Counted from the stretch's first letter, positions 20,641 through 35,339 are shown. The stretch: 64,000 nucleotides of DNA from Metellina segmentata (GCA_947359465.1 OX375872.1:83322931-83386930); one strand, 5' to 3'. Program-made: numbers and translations. Notes: generated by a model not told the origin, from the letters alone.

Positions 20641-23009
20641 GGTTTGTCAGATGCTTTTTAAACTTTTGGTTGCCCTCTAAAATCACAATAATGAGTAGAA
20701 TTTCATGTTGCTCAAAAACTAACTGATCTGAGATTTTGCATGGTTCTACGCTAGAAGTCCTTCTAAATCGATTACCATCAAAATATAATAAGGTTCCAAT
20801 TAATAATTTTTTCAAACACACTAAAAACTATTTTTTAAATAAAATATTACGTGTATTTTGTTTGGGTTGTTTAAATGTAGAATAGTACAAAATATCAGCG
20901 CTATAAAAACATTATTTTGAAGAAATGCATAAAAGTGCAAGAAACTTATTTAACATTAGGAGCTCCAATCTTTCTGTATTCATAACTTCAAAACGTTAAG
21001 ACCTGATGACAGGAAATTTGGTATATGAATTTAAATTTTGATAAAGATTTGAAATTGTGTGTCGAAGTAGGGAGTTCCTATTGGAAACTATAAAGTCGGC
21101 GCTCAATTTAATATGAAGATGCAAATTTTATGAATTTGAATTTTTTGAAGACGTTAGTTTCTGTCAAGGCCATCTTTGAATTTTCTCAACTGTTAAAATT
21201 GCTTGAATGAAGAGGGGTGATTCGGTTTTTATTCCGCGACTTTACAACGATTTCCCCTATTTAGCAAAATGAAATAATTTTCGTCTAAGTATAATCTTGA
21301 TCTTTAAAATATCTTTTTTTTTCAGCATGCATAGTGAAAAAAAAGATTAATAAAATCTGATCTCCCTTAATCTGTAATTTTCTACTTAAATGGTTGCATT
21401 AACTATCGTTTTATGTTCATTGGTACAGCAGTTATTGTCGATTATATACTTACTATACGAGTTACCTTTATTAAAATGATTGAAGTAGTTAAACACATTT
21501 TTTTAGTATTTCTTCGCACATATACTGCAATTCACACATAATTTGAGTGAAAGAAGTTTGGTTAAAGTTATTAATTGGAATTCATTTGAATGCTTATAAT
21601 AGATCCATTGTGCAATTTCTTATATGATACACGAAACACTGCTTTGCATGTTTACACCTATTTTCCTTTACAAATACCTAGTTTCTACAGAAAAGATTGT
21701 AAAGCAACAAACAATTCATAGTATGGAATCTTTATTTCTCACGAATATGTTATGACAAATATTTTCTTATACACGCAATAACAATCAACCAATCTGCGAG
21801 GATAAATTTTGCAAAGCTATTTTCAGGAATGAAAATTTGTGAACAAAAAATACTATGATCTATAACTTACTAACACCATATATTGTCACAATCATTTGAC
21901 TTTTTGACATTCACTTGATATTGACGAACAAAACACTTATTGTCACACGTAGTTTGCAAACGTCGGTACGGGCAATGAATAGAGGAGGAATTTTTCTTTC
22001 TTATGCCATACCTCGCGTAACATCACTCACGCTTGCTTTATATAAAATTATATAAAAGCAATAAATGTACAGTTCTAAAGGTGTCATAAAAATAGTTTCG
22101 TTTGACAGCAAAGTAATTCTAGGTCAAAAATTTGAAACCATAATTTAGGAGAAACGCATATGAATAAGAAAAACCATTATGCGTGCGTTGGCTCCTATCT
22201 TCTTTTCCAGTCCTCCATGGAAGTGCAACTATACAAGACAAAATATACAAAATATTTAGAGATCATACTACTGGTTTACATACATGAGAATGCAGTAATA
22301 GTAAGACAATTCTATCCTCATCTTGAAACACTGAAGTCGGTGCACGATTAAAATATCACATTGAGTGGGCACAATACCCCACAGACATATTTTCTGGTAT
22401 TCATCTTAAATTTTCTAATTATATACATAAATAATCATTTATTTTCATATGCACTAGTGCTTTTGGATGTTTCACATTAGTCAACATCTACATCAAATAG
22501 CCACAAACAGAGCATGCAAACATACAAGATCGATTTACTGTTTATGAGACATCTGCTTGCTGTAACATTTGATTACGTTCCACAAGTGCTAACAAACAAG
22601 TTAGGTGCTTCCGTATGTCACCGGATAAAGTCTACACATTCGGATGCCATTGATATAATAAACAACAGTATTCAATTTGAATGCCGCATTTGGTGATTTA
22701 GGGCAATCTGGCTAGTTCAGAAGTTCCTGAAAAGACAAAGAAAAACAAATTAAGTAATGGGATCCCATCAGAATAAAAAAACTAAAGAATTGTCTTAAAC
22801 ATTGATCTTTATATCGTTAATGCTTCTTTGGGCCTTTAGTATAATTAGATCTAGTGTAGGAAATAATGACCTTAGAGCAACATTCGAAAATCTTAGCCAT
22901 TTGAAGAACTTTCTCATTAAATTATAGGTGACCATCATAAACACATCTACTTAATATTTATGTATTATGTTAAGATAAAAATCGTTTTAATAAGAAAATT
23001 CATATCAAA

Positions 23010-23012
<3 letters not shown>
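20641..23012. other. AT-rich stretch without recognised features
   Basis: Short open frames at 22160-22351 and 22514-22696 have no recognisable motif, and I do not support them as genes. No transposon end or repeat array was seen. Confidence 0.45.
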
Positions 23013-23104
<92 letters not shown>

Positions 23105-23119
23105 TTATTTATTTATTTC
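23013..23119. repeat. (AT)n microsatellite with (TTTA)n tail
   Basis: About 44 AT units (23013-23100) run into TTTATTTATTTATTTATTTC to 23119. Confidence 0.97.
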
Positions 23120-23858
23120 TAACTATATCCATTAATTTCGTAAATTGAGCAAACGTGTTAAATTGCAATGGTCTTATACACAAATTCATTAAAGTAACAC
23201 CGTTGTGCTAACAGTTATTTTAGAACATTTAAGATAAACGATTACTTTTAACAAAATATTTATAAAACAAAAAACGATATCACCTAGAAAATAATCCTCT
23301 AGAAATAATAAATCTTAATAGAATGCGCATGTATTATTTTAAATTTTAGGTAATTTATAAAATTGATTTTTTTTTTAATTAGGGAAAACTGGAATGTGCA
23401 GCAGTCAAAGACGCGACCAATTGCAACGATAAAAATAACAATTTTCCAGAGCTGTGTAATACGTATAAAGCAGAAAAGTAACAATTTATAGTGCTATGCC
23501 CAGCTCTGTGAAATCCGTTTTCATTGAGCCTGCCAAATGGAAGATCACAATTTTCATTTATAACAGCTAGACTCAGTAGACTCAGTAGAACAGTTATCAT
23601 GACTAGTGTTATTGTGTACGAAATGCATTTTATGGAAGCATAATTATTCAGTGAGCATTCATGTTCACGATAGTCAAATGTATCATTCTATTGTTATTGT
23701 TAAAACGAGCGAGATTGAAAGAGTTGATCACAGGTACATGTCAGAGCAGGAGCATAGGGTTAAACAACTAGGTTAACAGGCCTATTTCTTGGTTCTAAAA
23801 CCTTTGATAGTACAATAGTATTAAATCTCTTTTAAGATAGTTTAATAAAACTTATGTA

Positions 23859-23862
<4 letters not shown>

Positions 23863-23942
<80 letters not shown>
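23863..23942. repeat. (AT)n microsatellite
   Basis: About 40 uninterrupted AT units. Confidence 0.97.
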
Positions 23943-23944
<2 letters not shown>

Positions 23945-24059
23945 ACTTAGAAAAATGCTATGATTTTTCTTCAAACATGACGAAATTTGTGTTTTAAGAT
24001 TTCTATTCGACGTTGATAACACGTTTGGTAAAAAAATGCTATTGAAACACAAGAACTAA

Positions 24060-25960
24060 CTTTCAAATTACTTTTACTTACAAAGATGTGGAATTCGAAG
24101 GTATTTTTTACTCCTCAGCACTTTTTGCGAGGAATAAAAAAGCTATTTTTTGAAATAATCGTAGTTAAGAGTTACTTAGATAATCTAATTCAATTAATGA
24201 ATTAATTGACAATGAACTAATTGAATGAAAATTACACAAAATTCAATTAATAATCTCAGGCTGACTGGTTAGAACTATTTTTAAATCAAAATGAAAAAAA
24301 TTGACTGGAATTCAATTAAGACAGTTTATGAAAAAATTACATTCAAAAGCATTTAAGCTTGAGCCATGAATTTTAGAACCCTTTTAGCACGCTCTTTTTA
24401 ACTGTTCTCGTCAACATTTTAAATTTCAAACACAGAAAATATGTAATGAATGATAGTTAAATTTCATAAGTTAATTGTATGAGTGATAACCAAACTGTAC
24501 GAACTGAATTAAGCGGTTGTTATTAAGCTATTGTTATTCCTGGATGCTTAATTTCGGTTTATTTTTAATACAAATTTTCATTGAAATAAACAGACTAGAA
24601 GAGAGAGTAAAGTAAAGATTTAAATAACAACTTGATTTTCAAAATTTCATTTAACTTTTATATCAAACTTCCAAAAAAAAAAAAAAAAGATTGAAAAAAC
24701 AAATAAAAATATATTAATATTTGTTCTGTACGACAAAATGTGTATTCAACTCCTTTAACATAGTTTTTAAATAAATTCACGTCAGTCGGTTGTTAAACAC
24801 TGGAAATTCCAAGAATACATATTGTTCCTTAACTAATCTTGAACAACAAATTATTTCCACATTGAGTGTCATAAAATCAATTTTTCCTTCATAAAACTGT
24901 ACGCTAAGAGAGGTCTTAATTTACTCCCAAGTAATATCTTCTATTGAATAAACATTCGCCCACAATGTGTGTTCAAGACGTATTGACATGGACAGATACA
25001 TTCGAAGAAAGAGAAAAAGTTGAAACAAATGTCACAAAGGAAAGACCCTTAGGAAAGAGTGATAGAAGAAATCCATTCGAAGCCTAACTTATTCCATTGC
25101 TTATTTCTTCTCGGAAGGAAATAGACTTGCAATTTAGTGGGCTTGTTGATGAATTCTCTGTGCTTCACACACGTGAGAAATAGTAGAAAATTCTAAATTA
25201 CACGTAAATAATCATGAAATATAAGACCGAAATTTCTGGATTCACGCTGTAACTGTGCATACTTCCCGTTTGTAAGATAATATGATGCGATTTGATTTAG
25301 AATAACGTCCTATGCGATTAAACGTAGGTTTTTCCACCGGGGAGTTTATTTACTGTAGTTTATATATAATATTCGTAGTTTTTATCCATTTTGTTTCCAA
25401 AAAGAAATTAATAACTTTTATATGCATAGAGGAAAGAGCTAAAAATGTACAAGCTCATAAAAAAGTTCATCTATATCGATTTCCAACAAATATGATAGTT
25501 GCTAATCATAATTTTTTTGAACATTATTTTCATAACAAATATTGTACAGTATAAAAATTAATTTAAAAAGCACTTTTTTGCTCGGGTTCAAAACATAAAA
25601 CATTTCAGAGGAAGATAAGATTATTTCGGAAGGTATGATATTAGATATCTGGGAACTAATCTAACATTAAGTGCTTCAAATGTTTCATACGTTTAATCCA
25701 GAAACGAATGGATCAATTGACTTGAAGCTTGGTATCCAATAATAAATTTTAATCTTTTTTTCGCAATTCCGAGGTATCATTCAAATTATGAAGTTGCAAT
25801 TTAATATGAAGACCACCCCTTGAAGACATTTTATGCACATAAATTAATTCTTTATTGATTACTATTTTTGTGTTTTACTTTATTCAAGTACACTAGTTCT
25901 TCAGTATTAAGGACATCGATTAATTAAATGAAGTGATCGTGTTAACTATCATATATTTAG
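24060..25960. other. AT-rich stretch without recognised features
   Basis: Includes a 16-A run near 24.68 kb and frequent AATTCAATTAA-type motifs. No gene or element was recognised. The 80-codon open frame at 25312-25554 has no motif and is AT-driven. Confidence 0.45.
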
Positions 25961-26065
25961 GTTAGGCAGGTAGGTCGGTAGTTAATTAACGTTACACTGG
26001 AGCAGCAAAACGGGATGTTGATGACGGTCCGGGATCAATCCCAAAGACAAAGATCCAACATACAT
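25961..26065 (-). repeat. Dispersed repeat R1, copy 1 (partial)
   Basis: It contains GACGGTCCGGGATCAATCCC followed by AAAGACAAAGATCC, shared with units at 34.5, 47.8 and 62.2 kb. Strand is assigned relative to the B-box-like head of the 62-kb copy. Confidence 0.6.
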
Positions 26066-29042
26066 TCAAGAAATATAACAAATGAAAATTCATGGTTGGA
26101 ACAATGTTTAGAAACGTTTGAGTCTTGTCTTATAATTATTTTATTTACAAAGTAAAATATTAACGATTGTATTAGAACTTTTTTTTTCTTGAAAATATGT
26201 AAATACTTGAAAACAATTTAAATGTGATGTAAAAAATAACGATAAGAATTTTAAAAGTATTTGATAAAAATTTCAAAGATTGTGTTTCGAATTAATGTAT
26301 GATAGACAGTTAGATTCAGTGTCATTCTAATTGGTCAACTTCGATTTGATTAAACGCCAATCATCATCAAAATAGAGATGAACTACATTTTGAGGTACTC
26401 CAATGTATAGTTCGCGAGAGCATTTGGTTATCATGAAGTAAAATCCTCGACTTTCATCTGATTTGATTGCTAACACTGAAAACTCCTTTCGAAGGTTAGT
26501 TATTCTTCAGTTGGACTTGTAACAAACATTTTATTAATTTACTATCCATTTACGTTACTGCATTATTTTTATATTTTCGCGATTTCCTTTCATTCCTTTT
26601 ATTTCAATTTTAAATTAACTGTTGCTTATAAACGTGTATATTTTATATTCATAGTTTATGAAAATGAAAAGTATTTTAAGAAAAATTACTTTAGCATGAA
26701 AAGTGAGACTATACGTTTAAATGTATTGATGATAGAGTAAAATAATCCCCACATTTCTTTTTTATTAAGAAAAGGTTCGAAAAAAATTTATAAATAGGAC
26801 TTTTTAAATGATAGTACTTTTACTTTTGTTTAAGAATCCTATTTAGTTTTAAAGCATCCATTCATGAAAAATTCATGGTGGGTTAAAAGTATTTCAGCGT
26901 GTGTGTTTTCAAAAATCCGAATACAAAAGATAATACCAATTTCATTCCTTTTGCATTGCACTCACAAAAAGCGAATACTTTCAGCCACTCATCTTTTCGA
27001 AACAAAATAATGAACGCGAGTTTTTGAATAGACAAAGTAACAAATTAGTAGCACTGTAAAGTAAAAGAAAAATAATTTAGAGAAAAATATCCTAGAAAGC
27101 ATTGTGAATGAACCGTTGAAAACTATGCATAATATTATATCACTGGCAAAAAATTATTTTTCCCTCGGTATAGCGAAGGTGTGATTTTCTCTTCAAAGAA
27201 CTGATCTTGACTTGGGAATATTTTAGCACATTTAATATCCTGCATTTCTTTACATCGATCTTTCGTACACTATTAAAATGCAATCTTACTTTTCAAGCTG
27301 GAGCTATTTAGAGCTAAGTCTAAATTACATTTTTTCTTAGTTGCTTAAAGACAAAGAAAAAGTAATATCTCGATCTATATACATTTGTAAGCAGATCTGT
27401 GGCTTCATATTTTTTACTAGCAAAATACCCGACCTTACTCGGTTTGAATTGATTTACCCCAGATTGAAGAGTTGATCAAAATATATCAAATGAGTCTTTC
27501 GTAGAGTAAAATAATATTTTAACGCCTTTCGCCATCTTTATAATTTCTACAACTTACTTTGGACACAAATCCTACACATGCATATACATTCATGCAATAC
27601 ATTTCGCATACATCGCACCCTTGCTGTATGACAAAGCTACAAAATGACAAAAGGTGACACTAAGGACTACTACAAAAGACGATTTTTGGAAGATTTGGAA
27701 TTATCTTTCTAAAGTTATTTTAATGTTCAGCTCAATTAATAAAATCGACGATTTAGGGCGAGTGCTCTCGCACTCAAAGTCAACAAAACAATATTTTTTA
27801 CTTGTGGCTATATAACTAGTGACACTCTTGCATCTGTTTGACTTTTTTATTGCTTGAAAAGTTCTAGTTTGGATTTTGTAAACAAATTATTCTTTCAATA
27901 ACGGCATTATTCTTTCAATAATGGAATAAGTACACTTAAAATTTTCTTTATTCTCTGACTTACCTGCCACTTTAAGTGGAATACTTTGTGGTGGTGTTGC
28001 GTATGATGAAAAAGAAAAAAACAATTTATTAAAATAATAGATATTTAAAACAAAAGAAAACAGCGAAACGAAACAAAATAAAAGATGTCGAGAAAAAGTT
28101 TTTCGAAAGATATAAATTTGTGATTCCTTTTTATTTCTTGATCTCGCAGTTGCACAACTTACAACTAAAAAGTGCACAAAATTTGAAAATGCGAAATTAA
28201 TTCAGAGCGAAAGAAACAGAAAATATAACTGCACGCGCGTGATCAATAAATACGATTTTCCGTTTATTCCCGTTCGTTGAAAAATATCGTCTGTCCCAAA
28301 TATTCGGAAATCGTTTACATTGCGCACAGAACAAAAATAAGACTCGAAATAAAGCAGAGCTGAAATTCCATACAAAAAATTATTATTTTTTTAAATAATT
28401 ATTTTTTAGCAGTACTGGTAAAGCAATCAAAGTAATCGTAATACTCAATATACATTCCATTTTTTCCAAAACTACGAAATTATGATTGATTTAAGCATAC
28501 TTACTCAGGTGTTTTAGCATGAAACTTATTTAAATATAACAATAAAGAAATGTTTAATATTGCATTTACTAAACTATTAGATAATGTATAAAATAAAACA
28601 TACTACTATCAAATATCTGAAATAAAATTTATGTGATGCCTGTACAACTGCACAAACACAAAAACGAACATAGAGTAGAAAGACGGACAGACAGATTTTC
28701 GCAATCATGTTCACTCACTAAATGAAGATAAATACTCACTGTACGCAAAATTTCCATGAAAATATATAAGTATTAAACCGTGTGGACGTGTATAGGGCAA
28801 ACACATACATACATACAGACACCAAACGCGTAAGATGCATCAGAAGGGTCCAAAACGTATAGAAAATTTGTAATTCGTCGAAAATATTCAATATACTAAC
28901 ACTCTATTCTTATTTATAATATAACATGGTGGGTTCAATTTGGAACACTAAAAACTACGCATACACTTGAATGTTCATGAAATTTCTTATAATTAATTCC
29001 ACACGCTTTGACTTGAACCAAAATATAATTATGTTTCTTAGA
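26066..29042. other. AT-rich stretch without recognised features
   Basis: No transposase or host coding motif was recognised. The 96-codon minus frame at 27887-28177 is Phe- and Ser-rich, with no motif, and is probably chance. Confidence 0.45.
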
Positions 29043-29115
29043 TTAACCCTGCAAGTGATTTCGATGAGATATCTCTTCTGAATATCCACCAAGATCTGAT
29101 CAATTTTTACTAATA
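29043..29115. mobile_element. piggyBac-type MITE, copy 2 (half)
   Basis: TTAACCCTGCAAGTGATTTC then GATGAGATATCTC matches the conserved MITE terminus (TTAACCCTCCAAGTGGTTTC then GACGAGATAT). A further family motif, AGATCTGATCAATTTTTACT, follows. The other end is absent. Confidence 0.7.
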
Positions 29116-30550
29116 ACGGTTAGGAAGTTTAAAAGACTCATATTTCGATAGTGCGTTAAAAAAATTTAGATACGTTGAAGTAATACGAAATTGCGTGAAG
29201 AAGGATGATCAGGCTTGAAGTTGTATTTACTTTTTATATAATTTCACATGATCAGATCTTCAGACTCAACTCAATTTAATTATAATTTCAAGGTAGTTTT
29301 GTTAAATGTGAAATATATTTTAAAATTTTTATCGAATGTTCATAAAATTAAAATATGATAGCTTTTGAAAAAAAAAAGCAATGTATGTTTATTTTTAAAT
29401 TGCTTGTTTCGAAATGTGTATTTTGGAAGTGTTCCCAAAGCACTTTTCTTCTTTTATGGTTTAGGAAACAATATTGCCTTGTTTGAGAAACTGAGAAATA
29501 TTGCAGTGTTGAAAATGTTCTAATTTGCGAGAGTTGAAAAATATTTATTTACTCTTAATTTATGTTATTATTAGTACTACACCTTTCATATTATTAGCTA
29601 TACGCAAATTTATTTTCTACAAGTTATTTGGTTCTAATTGAATGTAAGTACATTTTAAGTATGTTCTAATTTTGTATTTTAAATATCATCACACACTCTC
29701 TCAAAGTGCAAAAGGTAGTATATCAAAAATTTCATTTTTTTTATTATTACTATATGTGACATCTTGTGGCTTCCACCTGGTGGCAACTTATGTCATCAGC
29801 TGATTGAATAAAAGTTACAACCAAATGTATATTATAATAATAAAATATAATCATCAGGAAAAATTTAGTTTTTTTTTCTCAACTGAAATATGCAGATTTC
29901 AGTAATATGACCTTTTGCACTTTTAGTGACAATATAGTACTTTCCGTAACTTACATACCTTACATATATAAAATTTGAAAATATACCAGGAAAAATGAAT
30001 TTATTATAAAACAATGAAATTTATCTATAAGTTCAGATTTATATTTTCAAATGTTCAAGTACATTTAAATAGAGACCAGGAGACCAATTGTAGCTGTAAT
30101 ATACTTGGCGAATTTAAATTTTAATATAAACTTAAGAGGAAATAACCTGCTGGATTAGTTGCAGAAATAAAAAATATCATTCATACAAATGTTAGAAAAG
30201 GCGCAGTAAAACAAATCACCTATTATTAAAAAATGTTTTTCAAACACAGTAATGAGAACAAATTATTTACTGGTTGCACTAAGACGTTCATAGTGTCAGG
30301 AATCAGAAATCTCGAAACAACTAAGCAGATCCTAAAAGTTAAAATGCATGCTCTGAAAAGGAGACGATGAGGATAGTTAGTATTCGATTCAGTACTAGAT
30401 GATACTTCATAAAAAGTGCTCACTATTTATAGTACTTTCATTACTCATTAGACTGTGAAGTTCTATCGAAAATGAAAGGCGTACTAGTACATTTTAGTGC
30501 CAGAAAAGACAAGAAATTAGATTTATAATTTGTTGCAATTTTGTTTTTTT
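29116..30550. other. AT-rich stretch without recognised features
   Basis: Nothing recognised on either strand. Confidence 0.45.
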
Positions 30551-30599
30551 TTCTGTCTATAATATATGGAGGAAATTAAAATAGATCGGAGTGAGCTGG

Positions 30600-30990
30600 A
30601 AGAGAGCCAATTTCTGAAGCGAGGCGCCGATGTATATATAGTGTCCTAGACTATCATTCTTGACTACCCGGGACAGTAGGGAAGGAAAACGACAGGTCGC
30701 AAAGAAAATCGATAAGGCACCAGAAATGACTTGGCAAATATCGCCACATGAGTCGCAGAGGGGCACATAAAAGCGGAAAGTCGCGAGGACCAGGTACAGC
30801 TTTATAAAGCATGTTTTTCAAGGTGATGGGATCATTTTGGCTTCGTTTCGGATTGATAAGTCTGTTTACGGGAGGAAACGCTACTTTCCTTCCACTCAAA
30901 GTCAAATGCTAGATTTGTTTCGTCACGAGATAACAAAGATCAGCTTTTGCGAAATACGTTACTCGTGCTCTCTGTTATAAGCCAGTAGGA
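30600..30990. other. GC-richer island with overlapping short open frames, unrecognised
   Basis: About 390 bp has clearly higher GC than its surroundings. Minus-strand frames at 30557-30766 (69 codons) and 30654-30905 (83 codons) overlap here; the latter includes RSQNDPITLKNMLYK and VPGPRDFPLLCAPLRLMWRY. Neither matches a family I know. It could be an unrecognised repeat or a relic exon. Confidence 0.35.
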
Positions 30991-31393
30991 AAAGGACAGA
31001 AATAAAACAATAGAGTGAGTTTTCTGTCCCTTTTCACAGACTATTGGGTTTCAATTGATAGTTCGTGGACAAACGAGGATAAAAGGTCAATTATAGAATA
31101 AAAGCTTAAACATTTCAGATAGAGATGGGATTTAAACTAAACCTCCTGTATAGCCGAGAGTGAAGAACTATCAGAAAAGCTGACTTCAAAGTTCTGATTT
31201 ACTCAAAAATAAATAGAACAGAATATATATATAATAGATTTCATAATTTTACATTTCATTCTATAAAAATTAAAGATAGGAATTCAAGAATTAGTTTGGT
31301 ATATGTATGGGTACTGGATAAAAAATCATAAAATTAAAGCAAGTAACTTCTAGTTTCCTTATTATACAAATATAACCAATTACTATGTAGGTT

Positions 31394-31620
31394 TTGACCC
31401 TCCTGGCGATTGTATCTTCGAGTATCTCGTCAAGAGAAGAAAATTGACCGGATAGAAAATTGATGAATAAAATGTCTCGATATTAGAAAAAACTGAAAAG
31501 ATCTTGATCTCGTTATCATCAAAAATCGGCAATATCTTAATGACGAGATATAGCGTCATTATCACAATTAGTTAGATCTTAATGAACGATATATCTCGTC
31601 GAAACCACTTGGAGACTTAA
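31394..31620. mobile_element. piggyBac-type MITE, copy 3
   Basis: The left end TTGACCCTCCTGGCG (one change from TTAA) and the right end, read from the minus strand as TTAAGTCTCCAAGTGGTTTC then GACGAGATAT, bound 227 bp. The interior repeats AGAAGAAAATTGACC and CGAGATAT-like palindromic motifs seen in the other copies. Confidence 0.75.
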
Positions 31621-33071
31621 ATGTAATGTTATACGAAAGATAGCAATTTCAAAAGAGTTCACTCACCACAGGCAATGTTTTCTCACTGCAGTACGAGTAT
31701 GATCGTTTCACTGAGATTTTACAAAAAGAGCGAATTAATATTGTTTTCCTGCAGGAACCGTACTTCTTATTACATGATTAAATATGAGGTTAATTTGTGA
31801 ATTGTAGTCGACCAAAATGTTTTCACTGTAGGGTAGTGATTTTTTACAGAAGAAAAAGGTTGATACAAACAGTTGCAAAGCATAAAACTTTAGTTGATTC
31901 CCTATATAAGGTATTAAATATCTAACATTGTATATTAGTTACGAAAGGGTAATTATTTTAATCAGTCCAAGTGCATTAATATATTTAGAATCGATTTGAC
32001 AAGTGTTATGATACATTAGCTGTACGCGATGAAAAATTCATATTCTAATAAAATAAGCGACTCATGAGATAGACTACTCATGAGATAGCAAATGCAATAT
32101 ATACATACTTTCACATTTGAACTGTACTTAAAAGTTAAAAAATAGTAATTAATAAGATTTCTATTGTATGTTTTTTGTAAGATTTGCTACAAACTAACAA
32201 TATAAATTAAATAAACTGCTCTTCATAACAAAATATACTCCATAAAGTAATAATTTTAATTCGAGATAGGCATTGATATTAAATAGTTATAACGAAAAAT
32301 ACCAAAATCCTTTCGTATTAGTTTAAGAAGTGCATGCCATAAAACACAATCATACATAAATTTATTCGAACCTTAATTAACCAGATGTACTTTTAACTAA
32401 ACTTTCGCTGCTTGTAAATCCTTTCCTATGTGTGTACTTCATTAATCATCATAAAATAAGATGTACAAATTGTAAATAGGTTCAGCCTCGCCAAAGCTCA
32501 GTTGATTATAACAAAGTTCTCAAATCACTTATTTATTCACTACCATGTTAAATCCAGCAATAATGATAGGTCACACACAACGTAACCAAAGCATGGAATG
32601 GTGTGGGTTTATTGAAAACATTGAGTCAGAGGATAAGCAAGTGTTGCTTGCTGTTTGCAGCGTCCACAGTCTCCCCCTGAGACATACTAACAGGCATATA
32701 ATTCTTCTCATTTGTCAAAACACAATACTTTCCTGTCACCATGAATTTCAAGGGAATAATCTATTGCTTCGGAGACAGTCATTTTTTTGATACGTGGAAA
32801 GTTTCGAGGTCACTCTATAACTCTGGATAGATGGATAGACGCTCGGTTCAGAAATTTCTTTATAGTCACTTTCTTTTCCTTAGCTGAGGGAACCTCCTTC
32901 ACCTCTCTAGTGACAGAGTAGATGCTGAGAATAATATAACTGCTTGAAACACCCACGGGTGGATAAGAAAAAATACTGCTTTATTTGCATGCTTTGTGTG
33001 CATTTTTTTTATGACCGCACTCATTATCGCGTGGCATTTTTTCGGATTCATTCATTATGTTCCGAAAGAAA
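31621..33071. other. Mostly AT-rich; one unrecognised open frame
   Basis: The frame 32545-32790 (+, 81 codons, MLNPAIMIGHTQRNQSMEWC onward) lies in a less AT-rich patch (32.54-32.80 kb). It has no motif, signal or membrane segment that I recognise, and may be a relic. The rest shows nothing. Confidence 0.35.
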
Positions 33072-33650
33072 TGTAATCTTCAGGTACCGCGATTGGAAAA
33101 TTGAAGGAAATTACCGATAATGACGGCAAGGGAATTTCGGGGTTCATTTTTTTATTCAAACAAATTATTCTACATAAGTACTTTTGGAAAATGTGTTTAG
33201 AGTGTTGTCATTAATGGTACCCTAAAATTGATGAAAAGTAATCGTAGCTGCTTTTTATAAATTTTTCTAAAAGCTGGTAATATTTCGTTTGCCGTGATGA
33301 TACATTAGAAATCAGTGCTAGAAGTTCATTTTTTATTACTTCCTATCAATTTTTATCAAGTGTAATCCTCGGGTACCGCGATTGGAAAATTGAGGGAAAT
33401 TACCGATAATGACTCAAGAGAATTTGGTGTCTTATTTTTTTATTTAAACAAAATATTCAACGTAAATGTTTTTGGGAAATGCGTTTAAAATATTGTCATT
33501 AATGATACCTTAAAAGTGATGAAATATAATCGCATTTTCTTTTATAAAGGTTTCTTAAAAGTAAGAAATATTTCCTTTTCAGCGATGATGCTTAAAAAAA
33601 CAGCCGTAGCAGTTCATTAAAAAATGTAAACAGCTGTTTTGAAAAATTGC
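33072..33650. repeat. 289-bp direct tandem duplication
   Basis: The unit starting TGTAATCTTCAGGTACCGCG at 33072 recurs at 33361 as TGTAATCCTCGGGTACCGCG. The first 45 bp, including GATTGGAAAATTGA and GGAAATTACCGATAATGAC, are nearly identical, and the remainder aligns with scattered changes through ATTGTCATTAATG and GTAATATTTC-type blocks. The two copies look like an old satellite dimer or segmental duplication. Confidence 0.85.
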
Positions 33651-34544
33651 ATTTTTTTCACTTCCCATCATTTTTAAAAGAATAAAAAATATGTAGTAAC
33701 AACAATTTTTGTTTATTGTTGCATAAACTGTAACTGTAATACTTTGATTGAATGTGTACTAGTCTTTTCTACATTGAACGCAATTGATCTAAACAGTTAT
33801 TTAATGTTCTATTGCATTTTTCTCAGAATACACTTCAAAGATTTCTATATTTTTAGCGTATACACACAGTGCCTCTTATAAATGGCGGGGTGGGCTTTTC
33901 TCTTTAACTTTTTACCATTAAAAAATAAAAATGCTTAGATTTTAAGGATGTAATTATGAAATGCACATGAAAAATATACAAATTACCGAAAAATTACAAT
34001 GTTGGTACAAGTACTCTTATTAAAACTAATATAATTTTTAATAAACAATTCATAATTTTATACAACAGAAAATATTTAGAAATTGGAGGGGAAGAACGAA
34101 TGTTAGTTTTTAGGCATGTACGTAGCTAAGTAAAAGTAAAAAGTTGTTCGATAAAATAATATCTTAGACATTTTAATTCATTCTATATAAATGGAACATT
34201 TATTTTGGTGGCAATAAATTTCAAGGTACGGCAATTTTCTAAGTTCCGGAGAAATCGATTTTAAAATAAAATGTCAATAATTGTAAATATTCCTGATTAG
34301 CTAGCTATCTTCTGTATTTAGGCAAAAAGTAGTATTTTAAGAAATATGAGTGCAAACTCAAATTACAGTGAATGCCATATGCATCAAAATTATGCAATAC
34401 CTAGTTCCTCACTTGTTCTCACATAAGTATAGTTTTGATACTATAAAAATCATTCCAACATACTTTAATATATGTTCATTATTTATTTACAAATACTTCA
34501 TTTGAAAATTTAAAAACTGTAATATAAGATTTCCTAGCGTACTC

Positions 34545-34645
34545 GAATGAGCGACATAGTACTGAAAATCGCGAATTACAGAGGTTCATTGATCGGTTGA
34601 CTACGGTCCGTGATCAAACCCAAAGGGAAAGATACGAGAAAAGTA
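34545..34645 (-). repeat. Dispersed repeat R1, copy 2 (partial)
   Basis: GACTACGGTCCGTGATCAAA then CCCAAAGGGAAAGATACGAG matches the R1 core. Flanks are weakly similar. Confidence 0.6.
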
Positions 34646-35339
34646 CGGTAATTTTTAACCACATTAAAGTAAAATATGTTTACATTAAGTTCATGACTAT
34701 ACCAATTACTTAACGACAATTTAAGAGAACCGTCTAAATTCGATGATTTAAAAAAAAAATTGTTATAGCTTTTTGCTTTTTTGTTTTTCTATGCTTAACA
34801 GATGTAGAAAAATAAATAGTACAAAACAAATTTATTTTGTGTTCCCATTTGAAAAAAATTGGTTATTTAAGGTAAATTTTAAGAACTTTTATAAAAACGG
34901 CTAATTGTCTTGAAAAAAATATTTTTTTAAAAAATAAATTTACTTTGCATATTATATAAATCTAACCATAATCTTCAAAATGATCTAAAGTACGAGAAAT
35001 ATTTTGAAAATAAAAGGCGATACGATAAGTTATACACATATTCATGAGAAATTTCAACATTTGTAGCAAATTATTCACAAAAGCAGCTATAAATTAAAGA
35101 ATGTACCATATTATTTAAATATTTTAGTTAATTTCATAGTCAATTGTATTTAAAATGCATGTACAAAGTTTCTAGTAAAAATATTAAAAATTGTGGAAGT
35201 TATTGAAAAAACTGTAGTAACTATTTGTAAAAATATGATTTGCGAGAAAACGCATTTAAAGTTTTTACTACAAAAGAAATTATCTTTTTAATCCCTAACT
35301 CTAAAATTCACCAGGTAGGTCATCAGACCCTCTTTTGCT

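Noticed and set aside
22960..23148. Open frame of alternating Tyr and Ile
   Set aside because: Translation of an (AT)n microsatellite; the same applies to 23861-24052.
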